From: Lachnospiraceae bacterium MD308
GTDB taxonomy: Bacteria; Bacillota; Clostridia; Lachnospirales; Lachnospiraceae
NCBI GenBank assembly: GCA_010206225.2
Contig: VIQU02000016.1
Coordinates: forward strand, 25,076-89,075
Direction of reading: 5' to 3'
Length of the DNA stretch: 64,000 bases
Shown piece by piece: positions 16,794 to 26,241 of this stretch (the stretch's first letter is position 1; every line of letters begins with the position of its first letter). A program made the position numbers and the translations under genes. The notes under the pieces were generated by a model. It had not been told where the DNA came from. It ran no database searches and saw only the letters and a program-made list of their open reading frames with translations.

Positions 16794-18272
16794 ATGTATC
16801 AGAAAATTAATTTAGATAAAATAAATTTAAATACGAAACCGCCTGTCACCGAACCTGACAGGCAATACTATTATATGGCGAAATGCCGGGAGTTGGTAAA
16901 AGGCTTTGAACAGAAAAATAACCGGCGGCCCAAATTCTGTGTGACGACCTTCGGTTGTCAGATGAATGCAAGAGATTCGGAAAAGCTGCGGGGGATCCTG
17001 CGGGATATCGGATATGCGGAATCCAGTGAAGACAAAGCAGATTTTGTAATCTACAACACCTGTACAGTCCGCGAAAATGCCAACACCAGAGTATACGGAA
17101 GGCTTGGGCAGCTAAAGCCCCGTAAAAAGAAAAATCCCCATATGATGATTGGTCTGTGCGGCTGTATGATGCAGGAGCCAGAGGTTGTGGAGAAGCTCAA
17201 AAAAAGCTATTCCTTCATCGACGTGATATTCGGAACTCACAATATCTACAAGTTTGCAGAGCTTTTGGCCGCACGGTTTGAAGCCGGCCGGATGATTATT
17301 GATATCTGGAAGGATACAGATAAAATTGTGGAGGATCTTCCCAATGAGAGAAAATATTCCTTTAAATCCGGTGTGAATATCATGTTTGGATGCAATAATT
17401 TCTGCAGCTACTGTATCGTTCCTTATGTAAGAGGACGGGAGAGAAGCCGAAAGCCTGAGGCGATCATACGGGAGATCGAACGTCTGGCGGCGGACGGCGT
17501 GACAGAAGTCATGCTTCTTGGTCAAAATGTCAACTCTTACGGTAAGACTCTGGAAAATCCTATGTCTTTTGCGGAGCTTCTTACAGAGATTGAAAAGATT
17601 GAAGGCTTAAAGAGAATCCGCTTTATGACCTCTCACCCAAAGGATTTGTCTGATGCGCTGATCGAGGTGATGGGAAAATCAAAAAAAATATGCCGTCATC
17701 TCCATCTGCCGGTTCAATCAGGCAGCACGCGGATCTTAGAAAAGATGAACCGCCGTTATACAAAGGAGCAGTATCTTCTGTTAGTGGAAAAGCTTCGGAA
17801 CACCGTGCCGGATATTTCCCTGACAACGGATATCATCGTAGGATTTCCGGGAGAGACAGAAGAAGATTTTGAGGAGACGCTGGATGTTGTAAGAAAAGTG
17901 CGTTATGACAGTGCTTTTACCTTTATCTATTCCAAACGGACAGGAACACCGGCCTCTGTCATGGAAGATCAGATCCCGGAAGAAGTGGTCAAAGATCGTT
18001 TCGGCCGTCTTTTACAGGAGGTTCAATCCATTGCAGGAGAAGTATGCGCCGCACACGAAGGCACTATACAGGAAGTTCTGGTAGAGTCTGTGAGTGAGCA
18101 GGATCCTTCGATGGTTACAGGGAGACTCAGCAATAATCTGCTTGTACATTTTCCGGGCAGTCCGGAATTGATCGGAAGTTATATTGATATCTATCTTAAG
18201 AAATGCAAAGGATTTTATTATATTGGTGAAATCAATGCGCCGGGTATACATAGACCGCGCAGAGAGGTGTAA
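16794..18272 (+). CDS. miaB: tRNA-2-methylthio-N6-isopentenyladenosine synthase MiaB
   Basis: 492 residues of the methylthiotransferase family. An N-terminal UPF0004 domain (CQMNARDSEK, first cluster cysteine near 55) is followed by a radical SAM core with CNNFCSYC (near 200-207, CxxxCxxC) and a C-terminal TRAM domain at about 420-485. It adds the 2-methylthio group to i6A37 in tRNAs reading UNN codons, using two Fe-S clusters and SAM. The extended N-terminus before the domain is usual in Clostridia. miaA, which makes its substrate, lies about 5 kb downstream. The ribosome site is weak (TGGAAAG). Confidence 0.96.
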   Translation: MYQKINLDKINLNTKPPVTEPDRQYYYMAKCRELVKGFEQKNNRRPKFCVTTFGCQMNARDSEKLRGILRDIGYAESSEDKADFVIYNTCTVRENANTRVYGRLGQLKPRKKKNPHMMIGLCGCMMQEPEVVEKLKKSYSFIDVIFGTHNIYKFAELLAARFEAGRMIIDIWKDTDKIVEDLPNERKYSFKSGVNIMFGCNNFCSYCIVPYVRGRERSRKPEAIIREIERLAADGVTEVMLLGQNVNSYGKTLENPMSFAELLTEIEKIEGLKRIRFMTSHPKDLSDALIEVMGKSKKICRHLHLPVQSGSTRILEKMNRRYTKEQYLLLVEKLRNTVPDISLTTDIIVGFPGETEEDFEETLDVVRKVRYDSAFTFIYSKRTGTPASVMEDQIPEEVVKDRFGRLLQEVQSIAGEVCAAHEGTIQEVLVESVSEQDPSMVTGRLSNNLLVHFPGSPELIGSYIDIYLKKCKGFYYIGEINAPGIHRPRREV

Positions 18273-18346
18273 AACCGTGAAAAATTAATATAATAAGACC
18301 GTAACGGCATGTCAGCATGAAATAAATACCACCTATATTATAGACC

Positions 18347-18393
18347 AAAAACGCTCAGACTATGTGTTAAGAACATAAGTGAGGGCGTTTTTT
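18347..18393 (+). terminator. Terminator-like hairpin after miaB
   Basis: AAAAACGC-TCA...TATG (18347-18364) pairs imperfectly with CATA...TGA-GCGTTTTTT (18374-18393); the T-run forms the 3' arm. It ends only three bases before the next ATG, so it may also affect that gene's translation. Confidence 0.55.
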
Positions 18394-18395
18394 AC

Positions 18396-18812
18396 ATGAA
18401 AAGATTAAGTGAGTATTTATTTTTATGGGCTTTGGGTGGCTGTATCTATTATTCTTTCGAGATGATCTTCCGAGGTTTCTCCCATTGGAGCATGTTTATA
18501 TTAGGCGGGATCTGCTTTGTGTTTTTTGCGGTTCAGGGGAAAGTGCTGCTTTGGCAGGATCCCTTATGGCTGCAGCTGATCCGGTGTATGGTGTTTGTTA
18601 CGTCAATGGAATTTATCACAGGGATCATCGTAAATAAATGGCTGCATATGCAGGTGTGGGATTACAGCCGTCTGCCCCTGCAGCTTTTCGGGCAGATCTG
18701 CGTTCCGTTCATCATTATCTTTTCCGGTCTTGCGGCCGTGGGGATCATCTTAAGCGGATATCTTATGCACTGGCTTTATCAGGAGCCGAAGCCACATTAT
18801 TATATCTTATAA
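18396..18812 (+). CDS. Small polytopic membrane protein (putative ABC-transporter type IV family)
   Basis: 138 residues with four predicted membrane segments and the pattern W(D)YS-LPLQLFGQICVPF, with GGCIYYSFEMIFRG at the start. This matches the family annotated as 'putative ABC-transporter type IV' (CmpB-like), whose function is not known. The ATG lies just after a hairpin, with GTGAGGG as a modest ribosome site. It ends about 85 bases before mutS. Confidence 0.7.
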   Translation: MKRLSEYLFLWALGGCIYYSFEMIFRGFSHWSMFILGGICFVFFAVQGKVLLWQDPLWLQLIRCMVFVTSMEFITGIIVNKWLHMQVWDYSRLPLQLFGQICVPFIIIFSGLAAVGIILSGYLMHWLYQEPKPHYYIL

Positions 18813-18851
18813 ATGTTTACAAATTTGTACCTTTTAAATCTATTTTAAAAA

Positions 18852-18860
18852 TGTTATACT
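18852..18860 (+). promoter_or_regulatory. Extended -10 promoter for mutS-mutL-miaA
   Basis: TGTTATACT gives a TGn-extended -10 (TATACT at 18855-18860), about 36 bases before the GTG of mutS, in AT-rich sequence. The -35 (TTTTAA at 18832) is poor, as expected for extended -10 promoters. Confidence 0.5.
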
Positions 18861-18896
18861 TATTGTACAATTTCAGACAGAAGAGGAGAATTTAGC

Positions 18897-21551
18897 GTGA
18901 GCGAATTAACACCGATGATGCAGCAGTATATGAAGACGAAGGAAGAGTATCCTGACTGTGTTTTATTCTATAGATTAGGTGATTTCTATGAGATGTTTTT
19001 CGATGATGCCGTAAAGGTGTCAAAAGAACTGGAACTCACACTGACAGGCAAAAGCTGCGGGCTTCCTGAACGCGCGCCTATGTGCGGAGTCCCCTACCAT
19101 GCTGTAGACGGATATCTGAACAGGCTTGTGTCCAAAGGCTACAAGGTTGCGATCTGCGAACAGATGGAAGATCCGGCGACTTCCAAAGGATTAGTCAAGC
19201 GGGATGTGGTACGAATCGTCACTCCCGGAACGAATTTAGACACCCAATCGTTAGATGAGACAAAGAATAATTATATTATGAGTGTTGTGTATATTGCAGA
19301 CCGCTATGGGCTTTCTGTGGCAGATGTCACAACCGGTGATTACTTTTTGACAGAGATTGAAAGCAGTGAAAAACTATTTGACGAGATTTTTAAATTCATG
19401 CCCTCAGAGCTTATTTGCAATGAGGCTTTTTATATGAGCGGGCTGGACTTTGATGATCTGAAAGGAAGACTTGGGATCACAATTTACTCTCTCGACGGCT
19501 GGTATTTTGACGATACGCTCTGCAAGCGTTCTTTGATGGAGCATTTTCATACGGGGACGTTAGAAGGGCTTGGAGTTTCGGATTATGACTGCGGCGTTCT
19601 CGCGGCGGGCGCGCTGCTTTTATATCTGAAGGAGACGCAAAAAACTGCTTCTCTGTCGCAGCTTTCCAAGCTTACCCCCTACACGACAGGAGCGTTTATG
19701 CTGCTCGACAGTTCCACAAGGCGGAATCTGGAGCTGTGCGAGACACTCAGGGAGAAGCAAAAGCGAGGATCCCTTCTGTGGGTACTGGATAAGACAAAAA
19801 CGGCTATGGGGGCGCGTACCCTGCGCAAGTATATCGAACAGCCGCTGATTGATAAAGCGCCCATCATCAAGCGCCAGAAAGCGGTTGGAGAGCTTAAAGA
19901 CAACGTCATTGCAAGAGAGGAAATCCGGGAATATTTATCGCCTGTCTATGATCTGGAACGATTGGTCAGCAAGATCACTTACCAATCAGCCAACCCAAGG
20001 GATCTGATAGCTTTTAAAAGTTCGCTGTCTATGCTTCCTCACATAAAATACATACTGGGCGACTTAAAGAGCCCGCTTCTTAAAGAGCTTTATGAAAAGC
20101 TCGATCCTTTAGAGGATCTTTGCGCGCTGACGGAACAGGCAATCGCAGACGATCCGCCCATTGCCATGAAGGAGGGCGGCATCATCAAAGAGGGCTACAA
20201 TGAGGAAGTGGATAAGCTTCGCCGCGCAAAGTCGGACGGCAAGGAATGGCTTGCGAGGCTTGAGTCCGAGGAGCGTGAAAAAACGGGCATTAAGAATCTT
20301 CGGATCAAATTTAATAAAGTATTCGGCTACTATCTTGAAGTTACCAACTCCTTTAAAAATATGGTGCCGGATTATTATATGAGGAAGCAGACGTTAGCGA
20401 ATGCCGAGCGATACATCATCCCGGAATTAAAAGAGCTTGAAGATACCATCTTAGGAGCGGAAGATAAGCTGTTTGCCTTAGAATACCAGCTTTACTGTGA
20501 TGTGCGTGATAAGATTGCCGTGGAGGTGGCGCGGATTCAGGATACGGCAAGATCCGTAGCGCGGCTTGACGCACTGGCTTCTATGGCGCTGGCGGCGCAG
20601 CAGAATAATTATGTGTGCCCGAAGATCAACGAGAAAGGCGTTATCGATATTAAAGAGGGACGGCATCCTGTCGTTGAGAAGATGATCCCGGACGATCTGT
20701 TCATCACCAACGATACCTATCTGGATGATAAGAAAAGACGGATTTCCATTATCACCGGTCCGAATATGGCAGGGAAATCTACCTATATGAGACAGACCGC
20801 CCTGATCGTTCTCATGGCGCAGATCGGCTCCTTTGTCCCTGCAGCTTCGGCGGATATCGGCCTTGTGGACCGGATATTTACAAGAGTCGGAGCTTCGGAT
20901 GATCTGGCTTCCGGACAGAGTACTTTTATGGTGGAGATGACGGAGGTTGCCAACATTTTAAGAAACGCTACCAATAAAAGCCTCCTGATTCTGGATGAGA
21001 TCGGACGGGGAACCAGTACCTTTGACGGTCTTAGCATTGCATGGGCGGTGATCGAACACATCAGTAACAGTAAGCTTTTAGGAGCGAAGACACTCTTTGC
21101 TACCCACTATCATGAGCTGACAGAGTTAGAGGGTAAGATCAGCAATGTGAATAATTACTGCATTGCCGTGAAAGAAAAAGGGGATGATATTATCTTCCTT
21201 CGTAAAATTGTAAAGGGCGGAGCCGATAAAAGCTATGGAATTCAAGTGGCGCGTCTCGCAGGAGTTCCAGAAACTGTTACGAACCGGGCAAAGGAGATCG
21301 TGGAAGAACTGATCCATGCCGATATCACAACCCGGATCAAGGACATTGCCGCTCAAGGGACCGCACCGAAGATTAAAACGAAAAAATACGACGAGGTAGA
21401 CTTAGCGCAGATGTCTTTATTTGATACGGTGAAGGATGACGACGTGATTGAGGAAATCAAAAATCTGGATGTCAGCAATCTGACGCCTATCGACGCGCTA
21501 AACACGCTGTATCAGTTACAGAATAAATTAAAGAACAGGTGGCAGGTATGA
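18897..21551 (+). CDS. mutS: DNA mismatch repair protein MutS
   Basis: 884 residues, full length. The mismatch-reading motif YRLGDFYEMF is near residue 25-34 (Phe of the FxE type), the clamp and lever domains follow, and the ABC-type ATPase has Walker A GPNMAGKSTYMRQ near 621-633 and the signature region DEIGRGTSTFDG. A clamp-binding motif QMSLF is at 838-842, so it can bind the beta sliding clamp. It recognises base mismatches and recruits MutL. GTG start with GAGGAG upstream. It overlaps mutL by four bases from the preferred mutL start (ATGA-type), so the pair is coupled. Confidence 0.98.
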   Translation: MSELTPMMQQYMKTKEEYPDCVLFYRLGDFYEMFFDDAVKVSKELELTLTGKSCGLPERAPMCGVPYHAVDGYLNRLVSKGYKVAICEQMEDPATSKGLVKRDVVRIVTPGTNLDTQSLDETKNNYIMSVVYIADRYGLSVADVTTGDYFLTEIESSEKLFDEIFKFMPSELICNEAFYMSGLDFDDLKGRLGITIYSLDGWYFDDTLCKRSLMEHFHTGTLEGLGVSDYDCGVLAAGALLLYLKETQKTASLSQLSKLTPYTTGAFMLLDSSTRRNLELCETLREKQKRGSLLWVLDKTKTAMGARTLRKYIEQPLIDKAPIIKRQKAVGELKDNVIAREEIREYLSPVYDLERLVSKITYQSANPRDLIAFKSSLSMLPHIKYILGDLKSPLLKELYEKLDPLEDLCALTEQAIADDPPIAMKEGGIIKEGYNEEVDKLRRAKSDGKEWLARLESEEREKTGIKNLRIKFNKVFGYYLEVTNSFKNMVPDYYMRKQTLANAERYIIPELKELEDTILGAEDKLFALEYQLYCDVRDKIAVEVARIQDTARSVARLDALASMALAAQQNNYVCPKINEKGVIDIKEGRHPVVEKMIPDDLFITNDTYLDDKKRRISIITGPNMAGKSTYMRQTALIVLMAQIGSFVPAASADIGLVDRIFTRVGASDDLASGQSTFMVEMTEVANILRNATNKSLLILDEIGRGTSTFDGLSIAWAVIEHISNSKLLGAKTLFATHYHELTELEGKISNVNNYCIAVKEKGDDIIFLRKIVKGGADKSYGIQVARLAGVPETVTNRAKEIVEELIHADITTRIKDIAAQGTAPKIKTKKYDEVDLAQMSLFDTVKDDDVIEEIKNLDVSNLTPIDALNTLYQLQNKLKNRWQV

Positions 21552-23596
21552 GTAAGATACAGGTACTTGATCAAATTACAATTGATAAGATCGCGGCGGG
21601 AGAGGTGATTGAGCGTCCGGCTTCCGTCGTGAAAGAGCTGGTGGAAAATTCCATTGATGCCGGAGCGTCTTCTGTTACGGTGGAGATCAAAGAAGGCGGA
21701 ATTTCTTCTATCCGTATTGCGGACAATGGCTGTGGAATTCCAAAGGATGAGGTGCGCCCGGCATTTTTAAGACATTCCACAAGTAAGATCCGTTCCGTAG
21801 ACGACCTTATGCATATCTGTTCTCTTGGTTTCCGGGGAGAGGCGCTCTCGAGCATCGCAGCAGTAGCCCAGGTAGAGCTTCTGACAAAGACAAAAGAGGA
21901 CGCCTTCGGAACAAGGTATCGAATTGCAGGAGGGGCAGAGGAAAGCTTAGAGGATGACAGTGCGCCGGACGGGACTACGTTTTTTATACGGCAGCTTTTT
22001 TATAATGTTCCTGCCAGACGGAAATTTTTAAAAACCGCCATGACGGAGGCAAGCCATGTGGGGGACCTGATGACCAGACTGGCGCTGTCCCATCCGGAAA
22101 TTTCTTTTCACTTTATCAATAACGGGCAGTCAAAAATACATACCTCCGGCAACGGGAATTTAAAAGATGTGATCTATCATATCTACGGCAGGGAGATTGC
22201 GGCAAACCTCCTGCCCGCAAATTACGATAAAAACGGTGTGCGTATCACAGGATTTTTGGGAGCGCCGCTTATTTCCAGAGGAAACCGTAACTTTGAAAAT
22301 TACTTTATCAATTACCGTTATATAAAAAATAATATGGTCTATAAGGCCATCGAAGATGCCTACAAGGATTTCACGATGCAGCATAAATTCCCGTTTGTAG
22401 TTCTGCATGTCGAACTAAATGGAGAGGAAGTAGATGTCAATGTCCATCCCTCCAAGTTAGAAATACGTTTCCATAATCAGCAGGAGATTTATAATGCGTT
22501 CTATGAGGCGGTAGAAACCGGGCTTCATGAGAAAGAACTGATCCCGCATATCACGGTAGATGTACCGGGTGCGAAGGCTTCCGGAGCAAAGACTGTGAAA
22601 GCAGGGGCGTCTGGCGCAGATACGGTGCAGGCTGAGACGGCAGCAGAAGAAGGGCCGCCCAAAAAAGCGATTCCACCGAAAGAAGAACGGACTCTGGACT
22701 ATTTCATGGAGGAGATGAAAAAGCGGGTAACGTCCTACCATGAGCAGAATTCTTCCGCAGAGATCACAGGAAAGGGCAGCCTTTTTAAACCAAAGCGGCA
22801 GGCCGACCGGATCCGGGAGACGGTTGCTCCTTATAGAGCAGATTACAGCCGGGATGAGCGTACAATACAAGAGTGTCCAAAGCAGCCGGAACAGACAATC
22901 GAAGCTTCAAAGCAACCGGAACAAGCGGCCGAGGAGCCAAAACAGCCGGAACAAGCGACCGAGGAGCCAAAGCAGCTTGATCTCTTCGAGGAGAGGTTCC
23001 TTGACCGGAAGGTTCAGGCGGAATATAAATTGATCGGACAGATATTTGACACTTACTGGCTGGTGGAGTATCATGATAATCTATACATCATTGACCAGCA
23101 TGCTGCCCATGAGCGCGTACTCTATGAAAAGACGCTTGCAGGAATGAAAACGAGAGAATTTACCTCCCAGATGATCTCCCCGCCCATTGTGCTGAACCTG
23201 ACGATGCAGGAGCAGGAGCTTCTCACAAAGCACATGGAGCGCTTTACGAGGATCGGGTTTGAGTTTGAAGATTTCGGACAGGGTTCTTATACCGTGCGTG
23301 CGGTGCCGGATAATCTGTTCTCCATTGCGAAGAAGGAGATCCTTCTGGAGATGATCGACAGTCTGTCGGATGAGATCAGCCGCAGTCTGTCGCCAGAGAT
23401 CATTGATGAAAGGATCGCATCCATGTCTTGCAAAGCAGCCGTTAAAGGGAAGATGCGGCTGTCCGCCGCAGAGGTTGATGCACTGATCGGCGAGCTTCTG
23501 ACACTGAAGAATCCGTATCACTGTCCTCACGGAAGGCCGACGATCATCGCCATGTCTAAGCGGGAACTGGAGAAGAAGTTTAAAAGAATTGTATAG
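21548..23596 (+). CDS. mutL: DNA mismatch repair endonuclease MutL
   Basis: 682 residues. The N-terminal GHKL ATPase has NSIDAGA, DNGCGIP and GFRGEAL; the C-terminal dimer and nuclease domain has the metal motif DQHAAHERVLYE from Asp516 and CPHGRPT from Cys659, so this is a nicking MutL as expected for an organism without MutH. The linker holds three tandem 10-residue repeats (KQPEQ...) and then QLDLF at 476-480, a good beta-clamp-binding motif. Start ATG at 21548 uses AGGTGG as ribosome site; a GTG at 21539 is less likely. Followed 14 bases later by miaA. Confidence 0.97.
   Translation: MSKIQVLDQITIDKIAAGEVIERPASVVKELVENSIDAGASSVTVEIKEGGISSIRIADNGCGIPKDEVRPAFLRHSTSKIRSVDDLMHICSLGFRGEALSSIAAVAQVELLTKTKEDAFGTRYRIAGGAEESLEDDSAPDGTTFFIRQLFYNVPARRKFLKTAMTEASHVGDLMTRLALSHPEISFHFINNGQSKIHTSGNGNLKDVIYHIYGREIAANLLPANYDKNGVRITGFLGAPLISRGNRNFENYFINYRYIKNNMVYKAIEDAYKDFTMQHKFPFVVLHVELNGEEVDVNVHPSKLEIRFHNQQEIYNAFYEAVETGLHEKELIPHITVDVPGAKASGAKTVKAGASGADTVQAETAAEEGPPKKAIPPKEERTLDYFMEEMKKRVTSYHEQNSSAEITGKGSLFKPKRQADRIRETVAPYRADYSRDERTIQECPKQPEQTIEASKQPEQAAEEPKQPEQATEEPKQLDLFEERFLDRKVQAEYKLIGQIFDTYWLVEYHDNLYIIDQHAAHERVLYEKTLAGMKTREFTSQMISPPIVLNLTMQEQELLTKHMERFTRIGFEFEDFGQGSYTVRAVPDNLFSIAKKEILLEMIDSLSDEISRSLSPEIIDERIASMSCKAAVKGKMRLSAAEVDALIGELLTLKNPYHCPHGRPTIIAMSKRELEKKFKRIV
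22880..22969 (+). repeat. Three in-frame 30-base tandem repeats in mutL linker
   Basis: Units start at 22880, 22910 and 22940, each encoding KQPEQ followed by a variable five-residue half (TIEAS, AAEEP, ATEEP); a partial unit KQ follows and merges with the clamp motif QLDLF. The last two units are nearly identical in DNA, so the number may vary between strains without shifting the frame. Confidence 0.85.
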
Positions 23597-23610
23597 TAAG
23601 GGGAATGCTG

Positions 23611-24585
23611 ATGAAGAAAAAACCGTTGATCATTCTGACAGGGCCGACAGCCGTAGGGAAGACGAAAGCCTCTATCGGACTTGCAAAGGCAGTGGGCGGA
23701 GAGATTATTTCCGCAGATTCCATGCAAGTGTATAAGGGGATGGATATCGGTTCGGCAAAGATAAAACCAGAAGAGATGGAAGGAGTACCCCATCATCTGG
23801 TTGATGTGCTTTACCCGAATGAAGAGTTTCATGTCGTCCGTTTTCAACGGATGGCGAAAGAGGCGATGGAAAAAGTCTATGCAAACGGGCATATTCCTAT
23901 CGTGGTAGGAGGGACGGGGTTTTACATTCAGGCGCTTTTATATGATATTGATTTTACGGAGCATGAAAACGATGATTCCTATCGAAAGGAGCTTGCCGCA
24001 TTTGCAGAGGAGTACGGGACAGAGGCGCTCCATGAAAAATTAAAGGAAGTCGATAAAGAAGCAGCGAAAGAGATACACTGCCATAATGTAAAAAGAGTCA
24101 TCCGGGCATTGGAGTTCTACCATCAGTCAGGAACGCCGATTTCTAAACACAATGAGACGGAGCGCCGGAAAGAAACGCCCTATGAAGCCTTTTACTTTGT
24201 GCTGAATGATGACAGAGAGCATCTGTATGAGCGTATAGATCAACGTGTAGACCAGATGCTTTCCGAAGGATTGGAAGAGGAAGTTCTTGCATTGAAAAAT
24301 AAGGGGTATACAAAAGATATGGTTTCTATGCAGGGGCTTGGCTACAAGGAGATGCTTGACTATCTTAACGGCGAATGCAGTCTTGAGACGGCTGTTTATC
24401 GGATCAAACGGGATACAAGACATTTCGCCAAACGGCAGATCACGTGGTTTAAAAGGGAAAAAAACGTGATCTGGATCGATAAAAAAGCATGTGATTATGA
24501 TGAAAACAAAATATTAGATACGATGTTAACGTATATGGAGGGAGTTATATGTTACAGAGATTATTCGGAGGTTCGAAGTTTTTAA
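23611..24585 (+). CDS. miaA: tRNA dimethylallyltransferase MiaA
   Basis: 324 residues. P-loop GPTAVGKTKAS near residues 9-19, then SADSMQVYKGMDIGSAK and the catalytic DVLYPNEEFHVVRFQ region; the C-terminal RDTRHFAKRQITWF is diagnostic. It transfers the dimethylallyl group to A37 of tRNAs reading UNN codons, giving i6A, the substrate of MiaB encoded upstream in this window. I prefer the ATG at 23611 over 23605 because AAGGGG ends at 23603. Its last 37 bases overlap the next small gene. Confidence 0.96.
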   Translation: MKKKPLIILTGPTAVGKTKASIGLAKAVGGEIISADSMQVYKGMDIGSAKIKPEEMEGVPHHLVDVLYPNEEFHVVRFQRMAKEAMEKVYANGHIPIVVGGTGFYIQALLYDIDFTEHENDDSYRKELAAFAEEYGTEALHEKLKEVDKEAAKEIHCHNVKRVIRALEFYHQSGTPISKHNETERRKETPYEAFYFVLNDDREHLYERIDQRVDQMLSEGLEEEVLALKNKGYTKDMVSMQGLGYKEMLDYLNGECSLETAVYRIKRDTRHFAKRQITWFKREKNVIWIDKKACDYDENKILDTMLTYMEGVICYRDYSEVRSF

Positions 24586-24842
24586 AGAAGATGAATACGC
24601 TGATGGAGATCTATTCTGTCAGCCATAATGCAGAAGCAACTTATAAGGAGCTCGTGACACTGGAGCCGTATATTAAGACAAATGGGGAACAGGCATGGTA
24701 TAATCTGAATCAGGCGGCGCTTCTCTATGATCTTAGAAGATTTGAACTTGCCGCGGATATCATCAGGGAGATACGGCCGTTAAATCCGGAATTTGACGCA
24801 CGGTGCGCAGAAGTAAAGACAAAGATCATGAATGCACTGTAG
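24549..24842 (+). CDS. Small TPR-like protein of unknown function
   Basis: 97 residues, all helical, with a tetratricopeptide-like pattern (AWYNLNQAALLYDLRRFELA, then an RPLNPEFD turn). I do not recognise a named family. The ATG at 24549 has GGAGGG eight bases upstream and lies inside the end of miaA, so the frame is probably translated by coupling. No signal peptide or membrane segment. The following 118 bases hold nothing obvious. Confidence 0.65.
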   Translation: MLQRLFGGSKFLKKMNTLMEIYSVSHNAEATYKELVTLEPYIKTNGEQAWYNLNQAALLYDLRRFELAADIIREIRPLNPEFDARCAEVKTKIMNAL

Positions 24843-24960
24843 AAAAGTTCAAATAATTTGTGAACAGAATAAAATTGCTGATGTGACATGATTAATCAGA
24901 GATATTTTGTCAGAATGTGAAAGCATCATAGAAGATATATAGAAAGCGGGTTAATAATTT

Positions 24961-26241
24961 ATGGACAGAAAGACTTTATATCAGGATATGGGAATCCGTC
25001 CGTCGGTACTGGAATTCAGTTCCGGTATCGAGGACAGATTAAAGGAGCGTTTTGATGCGATTGACAAAACGGCAGAGTACAACCAGCTCAAAGTCATCAA
25101 GGCCATGCAGGACAATCGTGTGAATGCGGATTGTTTTCATTTTGCCAGCGGTTACGGGTATGATGATGTCGGGCGAGATACGCTGGAGGCGGTCTATGCA
25201 TCGGTTTTCCACACGCAGAGTGCTCTTGTAAGACCGCAGGTGACCTGCGGGACTCATGCGCTGGCGCTGGCACTGGGAGCAAACTTACGCCCGGGAGACG
25301 AGCTGTTATCGGCAGGCGGCAAGCCGTACGATACATTGGAGGAGGTGATCGGTATCCGTCCCTCTAACGGTTCTTTAGCGGAATACGGAATTTCTTACCG
25401 TCAGGTAGATCTGCTTCCTGATGGGACGTTTGATTTTGAAGGCATCAAACGTGCAATCAACGATAAGACGAAGATGGTGACGATCCAGCGGTCGAAAGGT
25501 TATCAGACGCGCCCCAGTTTTTCTGTGGAACAGATTGGCCGGGCGATCCGTTTTGTAAAAGAAATAAATTCAGAGATCATCTGCATGGTTGACAACTGCT
25601 ACGGGGAATTCGTGGAGGAAGCAGAGCCAAGCGATGCAGGCGCAGATATGGTGGTCGGTTCCCTGATTAAGAATCCGGGCGGCGGTCTGGCACCGATCGG
25701 CGGCTATATCGCGGGCAGAAAGGAACTCATTGATGCTTGCGGATACCGTCTGACTTCACCAGGACTCGGTAAAGAGGTCGGCGCGTCCCTTGGAGTCATG
25801 CAGTCCTTTTATCAGGGACTGTTTCTTGCGCCCACTGTTGTGGCAAGTGCTCTGAAGGGAGCCATCCTTGCGGCAAATATATATGAGAAATTAGGATTTA
25901 AAGTTGTGCCGGATGGTACTGAGAACCGCCACGATATTATTCAGGCGGTGGAGCTTGGGACACCGGGGGGCGTGATTGCTTTCTGCAAGGGAATTCAGGC
26001 TGCTGCTCCTGTGGATTCCTACGTTACTCCGGAACCATGGGCGATGCCGGGATACGACAGCGATGTCATTATGGCGGCAGGAGCGTTTGTACAGGGTTCC
26101 TCTATCGAACTTAGCGCCGACGGCCCCATCAAACCGCCCTATGCCGTTTATTTTCAGGGAGGACTTACGTGGCCGCATGCGAAGCTTGGTATTCTCATGT
26201 CGCTGGAATATCTGGTAAGGGAAGGGCTTGTGAATCTGTAA
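24961..26241 (+). CDS. PLP-dependent methionine gamma-lyase-like protein (YnbB family)
   Basis: 426 residues of the Cys/Met-metabolism PLP family branch known as 'aluminium resistance protein' or YnbB. The PLP Schiff-base lysine is probably Lys237 in SLIKNPGGGLAPIGGY; VDNCYGEFVE holds the PLP-ring Asp and TCGTHALALAL the phosphate loop. It may catalyse an elimination reaction on a sulphur amino acid, but the true substrate is unproven. The ribosome site is weak (AAGCGGG). Its stop codon abuts the next gene, whose ATG at 26241 shares the last base. Confidence 0.88.
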   Translation: MDRKTLYQDMGIRPSVLEFSSGIEDRLKERFDAIDKTAEYNQLKVIKAMQDNRVNADCFHFASGYGYDDVGRDTLEAVYASVFHTQSALVRPQVTCGTHALALALGANLRPGDELLSAGGKPYDTLEEVIGIRPSNGSLAEYGISYRQVDLLPDGTFDFEGIKRAINDKTKMVTIQRSKGYQTRPSFSVEQIGRAIRFVKEINSEIICMVDNCYGEFVEEAEPSDAGADMVVGSLIKNPGGGLAPIGGYIAGRKELIDACGYRLTSPGLGKEVGASLGVMQSFYQGLFLAPTVVASALKGAILAANIYEKLGFKVVPDGTENRHDIIQAVELGTPGGVIAFCKGIQAAAPVDSYVTPEPWAMPGYDSDVIMAAGAFVQGSSIELSADGPIKPPYAVYFQGGLTWPHAKLGILMSLEYLVREGLVNL

